From positions 3,775,400-3,839,399 of the forward strand of contig CM065177.1 in the NCBI GenBank assembly GCA_033026295.1: a DNA stretch of 64,000 nt, given 5' to 3'. Below the pieces are notes generated by a model. That model was not told the DNA's origin, did not search any database, and saw nothing but the letters and a program-made list of their open reading frames with translations. The position numbers and the translations under genes are program-made. The DNA comes from Channa striata. Lineage: Eukaryota > Chordata > Actinopteri > Anabantiformes > Channidae. Shown piece after piece: positions 61,934 to 64,000 of this stretch (the stretch's first letter is position 1; each line of letters opens with the position of its first letter).

Positions 61934-63314
61934 TTAGTCAGAGTCACTGCTGCAGGAGCTGCTGGAGTGCTTTAAAAACAAAAAAGTTATGTTTAATAAA
62001 AAGGTTACTCAGAAGTATTGCTGTGCTAGTTAATTCTGCCAATTTTAGCAAGTAACTTTTTGATTTCACATGTTGGGTGGAAGTCTGCAAGGAAGTAGCT
62101 GGCCGTTATAACTGCTAAATACCACATTTGCCTGTAGGATTTAGAAACTTTCATGTCCATTCATGTTGGTTTCTGGGCAGGTGGGTTTCTTACACCCTGA
62201 GCCTGGTCCTGCTGGAGGTTTCTACCGTTAAAGGGGGTTTTTCCTCTCCACTGTTGCCTATAGCTGCTCAAGGGGATTTGTGGGTTTTCTTTAAATGTTT
62301 GTATAGTCTTGACTTTATTATGTCAAGTGCTTTGAGATGATCTGTTTTAAATTGGTGCTGTATAAATAAATGAGAACTATGAGGCTCTATGTTGAGTTTG
62401 AATCCTGTAAATTTCCATCCACAATTGTAAGTTCACTGGGGACCAAACTGCTGTTTCAGCCCTGTGATAGCAGCCTCTATCCCAGTGAGAGCTGGATGGG
62501 CTCCACAACCCTCAACATGAAATGCAATTTAAACAATGGAGGGAAAGGTCATAATTGTGCAAAGACGACTATGGTTGGTCAAATCTGTGTGATTTAAAGG
62601 ATTAGAAACTAATAACTAGGAAGGAATATTCTCTTTAACTCAGTGAATAAAGTAAGTGCATCTTACCCCACGACAATGTTTTCCCTTCTTGTGGCATTTG
62701 ACATGCATGTGACCATGCTTGTGTTTGTGGCGATGACCAAATTGATGTCTGTGGTGGCCGTCTCCATGGGGACCATGGTGGCTATGACCAGAGGCATGAC
62801 CAGGCCCAAAACCAGGCCACTGCCCAGGACCCCCATACGGCCCAAGACCCCCATACTGGCCAGGACTGCCAGGACCCCCGTACTGGCCAGGACCCCTGTA
62901 CTGGCCAGGACCCCCGTACTGGCCAGGACCCCCGTACTGGCCAGGACCCCCGTACTGGCCAGGACCCCCGTACTGGCCAGGACCCCCGTACTGGCCAGGA
63001 CCCCCGTACTGGCCAGGACCCCCGTACTGGCCATAAGGTGGGACTGCAGGATTATAACCAGGCTGATTATAAGGCTGTGGAGGGTAAGGTTGTGGTGGGA
63101 CAGAGCCGGGTGGACACTGAGGGAGTCCTCCTGGGACTGGGTGTTGACCATAACCAGGGGGATACTGGTTTCCTAGTTAAACAAATCAAAGGGGCTGACT
63201 TTATAGTAGTGTTTGATTATTCAAACAAACACAAAGAACATTTGACAAAAACAATAGGGACCAGGTTTTAGTAAAACCAGTGACCAGTGATTTACCTGGG
63301 TTATGCCCGTACAT
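61934..63314 (-). CDS. GQYGGP-repeat, His-rich protein, cluster gene F
   Basis: Exons 63296-63314, 62667-63172 and 61934-61969 join in phase to 186 aa. The long exon has no ATG in the right frame, so simple ORF scans show only shadow frames here. Exon 1: MYGHNP plus one base. Exon 2: GNQYPPGYGQHPVPGG, Pro-rich part, PYNQPGYNPAVPPYG, then 8-10 copies of the six-residue unit GQYGGP, a His-rich part (GHSHHGPHGDGHHRHQFGHR), and a basic end HMHVKCHKKGKHCRG before GTAAGA. Exon 3: HSSSSCSSDSD and stop. No signal peptide. The Tyr/Gly/Gln repeat is low-complexity and prion-like in composition. The basic-then-Ser/Asp tail is close to the C-terminus of vertebrate PRR13 as I recall it. The intact tail makes F, with A, the best model of the ancestral gene. 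Confidence 0.75.
62180..62375 (+). mobile_element. L2/CR1-like LINE 3' tail in gene F intron 2
   Basis: Opposite orientation to the copies at 38.2 and 49.7 kb: GAGCCTGGTCCTGCTGGAGG, then AGTCTTGACTTTATTATG and TGCTGTATAAATAAA. No coding remains. Confidence 0.75.
62862..63035. repeat. 18 bp coding minisatellite in gene F
   Basis: Nine to ten units of CCCCCGTACTGGCCAGGA on the plus strand, almost without variation, coding GQYGGP on the minus strand. Confidence 0.92.
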
Positions 63315-63562
63315 TTCAACCCTTCCGATCCAAACCCTGGAAGTGAAAGAAGTAATTTAATTCCACAAAATACATAGTCATACTGTGTAAAAAAGAAGAG
63401 CCTGTAATCCACTGTGGACCAACATCCTGTTTAGTTCGACAGGCAGAGCAGATGATGCCTCCTACAACTTGCAGTCTGAAAACGACAGGTTTCAAACAGC
63501 CACTAAACTCGATAACGTGCAAGCAGCAGAGAAGAAAAGACAAAATGACTGAGACCACTTAC

Positions 63563-63616
63563 CGATGTGACAACGGAAGACAACAAAGTGCAGCCGAAGG
63601 GAAGGAGACATTTATG
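63563..63616 (-). promoter_or_regulatory. promoter and leader exon of gene F
   Basis: Leader exon ends at 63563 before GTAAGT (63557-63562). A TATA-like CATAAATG lies at 63609-63616. The AGGTGTGGC box of B-E is not seen. Confidence 0.5.
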
Positions 63617-63626
63617 TGGGTTTAAG

Positions 63627-63662
63627 TGTGTGTGTGTGTGTGTGTGTGTGAGTGTGTGTGTG
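63627..63662. repeat. (TG)n microsatellite upstream of gene F
   Basis: About 18 TG units with one interruption, just upstream of the gene F TATA-like box. Confidence 0.9.
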
Positions 63663-64000
63663 GCCAAGCCTAATCATCTGAGTGAAAACAGCTTGAAGGG
63701 CAGAGATGAAAAGAAGACTGAGCAAAGTGTGAGGTAAGGAACTGAGGACAGCGGGAACGAGAGGACAGAGGCAGAAAGAAAGAGGCTGAAAAATACAACA
63801 CCAGAGTCGAATATGAATTAGCTCTCAGTCAGGTCTGCTGTTTAAATGCTGTCAAATATAAGGTCTGATCAAGAAGCACTGAATCAAAATCACAAAATCA
63901 TGCAATAGTTTAAAATACTTAAACTTAACTTAAAAAATGCATAAAATTGAGATGGAAAGATGCTTTTATAACTCAATGCCTTACTCTGATGATTCTATCT
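63663..64000. other. right edge, no gene seen
   Basis: Purine-rich then AT-rich sequence with no recognisable coding or repeat signal. Another cluster member could lie just outside the window. Confidence 0.4.

Noticed and set aside
62643..63176. 177 aa plus-strand and 162 aa minus-strand frames over gene F
   Set aside because: Both are shadows of the 18 bp repeat; neither shares ends or splice signals with the sister genes.

Overview
The window looks like nuclear DNA from a ray-finned (teleost, probably percomorph) fish. Genes are split into exons with GT-AG introns, and a typical teleost set of transposable elements is present (Tc1/mariner, L2/CR1-like LINEs, an RTE/Rex3-like tail, SINE-like pieces, CA/TG microsatellites). 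The order mstn - c2orf88 (smAKAP) - hibch matches the vertebrate MSTN-C2orf88-HIBCH block (human 2q32). The myostatin reads as the teleost mstn1/mstnb paralog.

Layout. 1.2-3.4 kb: complete three-exon myostatin gene, minus strand, 376 aa, with TATA and CCAAT boxes. 3.5-8.1 kb: promoter-side DNA, degenerate repeats and a CpG-rich island (6.3-6.8 kb) holding an unassigned minus-strand reading frame. 8.1-8.4 kb: single coding exon of the small membrane PKA anchor smAKAP, plus strand. 13.0-37.3 kb: complete 14-exon hibch, minus strand, 382 aa, a mitochondrial valine-catabolism enzyme; its introns hold Tc1 and LINE relics. Its promoter carries an ETS site, a CCAAT box and a CRE.

39.6-63.6 kb: a tandem cluster of six minus-strand genes, called A to F here, for small proteins rich in Gly, Pro, His and Tyr. 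Each has a first coding exon of only 5-6 codons (MYG or MFG), exon 2 in the same phase (mostly starting GNQYPPGY) with a different internal repeat in each gene, and a tiny third exon for a Ser/Asp tail. Most have a noncoding leader exon under a TATA promoter. The layout resembles PRR13 but I cannot name the family with certainty. A and F are intact. B carries an apparent frameshift. C, D and E have a premature stop plus a mutated exon-2 splice donor, so they lose the basic and Ser/Asp tail. D and E lie in two nearly identical units of about 3.9 kb. C is a related copy whose flank was later hit by a 2.7 kb LINE with an 8 bp target-site duplication.

The first three genes are conserved housekeeping or signalling loci with no obvious joint pathway. 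The A-F cluster is the fast-evolving part of the window and the best candidate for something not yet described.
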